This document shows positions 62,288 through 64,000 of a stretch of DNA of 64,000 nucleotides, piece after piece. The notes under the pieces are model-generated. The model ran no database searches. It was not told the DNA's origin and was given only the letters and a program-made list of their open reading frames with translations. The position numbers and the translations under genes are program-made. The number at the start of each line of letters is the position of its first letter. Position 1 is the stretch's first letter. The stretch is from Arenimonas composti TR7-09 = DSM 18010 (GTDB taxonomy: Bacteria; Pseudomonadota; Gammaproteobacteria; Xanthomonadales; Xanthomonadaceae), in assembly GCF_000426365.1 (NCBI RefSeq), contig NZ_AUFF01000001.1, forward strand, positions 1 to 64,000. The letters are read 5' to 3'.

Positions 62288-62758
62288 ATGAAGGCGAAGC
62301 TGATCGCCGTCGGCGAGAAGGCACCCGGCTGGGTCGCCGAAGGTTTCGCCGAATACCAGAAGCGGCTGTCGCACTGGCTGCCGCTGGAACTGGTCGAAGT
62401 GACGCCCGGCCAGCGCGGCAAGGGCCGCGACGCGGCCAGAGCGACCGCAGACGAGGGGGCGCGCGTGCTCTCCGCGCTGCCGAAGCACGCGCTGGTCGTC
62501 GCGCTCGACGGCCGCGGCGCGGCATGGAGTTCCGAGAAGCTGGCGACGCGCCTCGAACACTGGCGGCAGCAGGGCCGCGACCTCGCGTTCCTGATCGGCG
62601 GTCCCGAGGGCCATGCCGCCGACGTGCTGTCCGCGGCCGACGAATCCTGGTCACTCGGCCCGCTCACGCTGCCGCATATGCTCGTGCGGCTGGTCGTCGC
62701 CGAGCAGCTCTACCGCGCGGCCTCGCTGCTCGCCAACCATCCCTATCACCGCGCCTGA
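62288..62758 (+). CDS. rlmH: 23S rRNA (pseudouridine-1915-N3)-methyltransferase RlmH
   Basis: RlmH methylates pseudouridine 1915 in helix 69 of 23S rRNA. The 156-residue SPOUT protein has MKAKLIAVGEKAPGWVAEGF, the SAM-knot segments LAFLIGGPEGH and SLGPLTLPHMLVRLVVAEQL, and the C-terminal YRAASLLANHPYHRA. It is complete. In related genomes maf usually follows; here an RHS frame begins 19 nt after the stop. Confidence 0.96.
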   Translation: MKAKLIAVGEKAPGWVAEGFAEYQKRLSHWLPLELVEVTPGQRGKGRDAARATADEGARVLSALPKHALVVALDGRGAAWSSEKLATRLEHWRQQGRDLAFLIGGPEGHAADVLSAADESWSLGPLTLPHMLVRLVVAEQLYRAASLLANHPYHRA

Positions 62759-62777
62759 GGTTCGCGCGGAGGGAAAT

Positions 62778-64000
62778 CACGACCCCTACGGCCGACTCTG
62801 CAAGACGGTGGAGCCGGAAACCGGCGCCACGGTGCTGCAATACGATGCCGCAGGAAACCTCCTGTGGAGCGCGGCGGGTCTGGCACTGCCCTCGACCTCG
62901 TCCTCACTCTGCGAATCCGACCGTGCCGTCGCCTACACCTCCGGCCGCCGCGTCGACCGCGCCTACGACACGCGCAACCGGCTCGTGCAGCTGACGTTCC
63001 CCGACGGCAACGGCGACCAGGTCCTGACCTACACCGCGGATGGCCTCCCCGCGACCGTCGAGACGAAGAATGACGCCGGCGGCACGACGCTGATGAATAC
63101 CTACAGCTACAACCGGCTTCGCCTGTTGAAGGCCGAGACCACTGGCTATGCCGGCTGGTTCACCTGGACGCTCGACTACAGCTACACACCGTCCGGGCAC
63201 CTCGCGTCGCACACGTATCCGAACGGGCTCGTCGTCGCCTACGCGCCGAACGCGCTCGGCCAGCCGACCCAGGCCGGCACGTGGGCCACGGGTGTGCAGT
63301 ACCACCCCAGCGGCGCGGTGAAGTCCTTCACCTACGGCAACGGTCGTACGCATTCGCTCACCCTGAACGCGCGCGGGCTGCCGCTGCGCATCAACGACAA
63401 CGGCGGCACGCTGCGGCAGGACCATGTCTATGATGCGAACGGAAATGTCACGCAGATCATCGACGGGCTCGCGGCCACGCGCACGCGCACGATGACCTAC
63501 GACCCGCTGGACCGCTTGCTGACCGCGACGTCACCGTCGTTCGGCGGCGATCACTGGCATCGCTTCTCGTATGACGCATTCGACAATCTGCGGTCGTGGA
63601 CGCTCGCCGGCGTCAAGGACTATGCGAGCTACGAGTACGACGCGAACAACCGCCTCCAGCGGATCCGCGCAACAGGTGGTGCGGTGCTGCGCAATTTCGC
63701 GCACGACGTGCAGGGCAATCTGCGGTGGACGGACGGCCAGGAGTACGAGTTCGACTTCGGCAACCGCCTCCGCAGCGTCACCGGCGTGGAGTACTACCGC
63801 TACGACGCCCTCGGGCGCCGCGCGCTGGTCTACCGGCCCCCGACCGTCGAATATCCGACCGGCCACACGACGCTGTGGATGTACAGCCGGGCGGGGCAGC
63901 CGATCCTGTCGCATCGCGGCGACCACGTGCCGACGACGCACGCGAACATCTATCTCGGCTCGCGGATCGTGGCGACTGTCGAGGCGGTGGCGTCGACAGG
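62778..64000 (+). CDS. RHS/YD-repeat protein fragment, no start and open to the window end
   Basis: The frame is open from 62595 to 64000 and reads as RHS from 62778 (HDPYGRLCKTVEPETGATV). Over about 407 codons it shows successive YD-type units: YDAAGN, YDTRNRL, YTADGLP, YTPSGHL, YDANGN, YDPLDRL, YDAFDNL, YDANNRL, HDVQGNL and YDALGRR. RHS proteins are large secreted or cell-surface toxin carriers, normally over 1000 residues; here the N-terminal half is missing. The only ATG in this frame upstream (62613) is inside rlmH and would encode non-RHS residues first. It therefore looks like a 5'-truncated gene or a recombination product. Whether a C-terminal toxin exists lies beyond the window. Confidence 0.8.

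Noticed and set aside
62613-62777. ATG at 62613 as the start of the RHS gene
   Set aside because: The first 55 codons would be an out-of-frame reading of rlmH with no RHS features and no ribosome binding site.

Overview
The window is a continuous 64-kb piece of a high-GC gammaproteobacterial chromosome. The protein sequences point to the Xanthomonadales (Lysobacterales). RpoA, RsfS and the other ribosomal-cluster proteins read like Xanthomonadaceae/Rhodanobacteraceae orthologues. EF-Tu has NKAD where enterobacteria have NKCD. The DAHP synthase is class II, and short GTAG-type REP hairpins sit between genes. The genus cannot be named from the sequence alone. No tRNA, rRNA, CRISPR array, integrase or transposase gene was seen.

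Region 1 (1-15138) is the tuf-S10-spc-alpha ribosomal superoperon: the end of tuf, then 27 genes from rpsJ to rplQ including secY and rpoA, closed by an intrinsic terminator. rpmJ is not in its common place between secY and rpsM. Promoters lie inside the tuf 3' end, before rpsJ and probably before rpsM.

Region 2 (15139-32760) is mainly metabolic. It holds dsbB translationally coupled to a class II DAHP synthase, typA, ppiB, a secreted M48 metalloprotease, a class I aminotransferase, mdh, the methylcitrate-cycle genes prpB, prpC and prpD (dispersed), a SleB-type cell wall hydrolase, fadH, and an HxlR regulator divergent from an alpha/beta hydrolase. Together mdh, prpBCD and fadH suggest a locus for propionyl-CoA and unsaturated fatty acid use. 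A 384-bp gap at 27396-27779 is dense in inverted repeats and contains a possible three-way-junction leader RNA.

Region 3 (32761-56893) is an envelope and housekeeping patchwork. It carries an OmpA-type porin, a pseudouridine synthase, kbl and tdh (threonine to glycine) separated by a TorF-type porin and an unknown secreted protein, an autotransporter-like barrel, an S46 dipeptidyl peptidase, a beta-CASP nuclease, a Kef-type antiporter, topoisomerase IB, a coupled kinase/DUF502/queuosine-transporter operon, a thioredoxin-TPR protein and an amidohydrolase. REP hairpins are frequent, and three of the five copies supply the stop codon of the neighbouring gene.

Region 4 (57010-62758) is the leuS-lptE-holA-nadD-rsfS-rlmH operon. 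It is cut short 19 nt after rlmH by an RHS/YD-repeat reading frame that has no start of its own and runs off the window end.

The most unusual signals are the leader RNA at 27419-27471, the inverted REP pair around a pyrimidine mirror tract (45015-45144), the 130-bp imperfect palindrome at 55433-55562, REP-supplied stop codons, and the rlmH/RHS junction.
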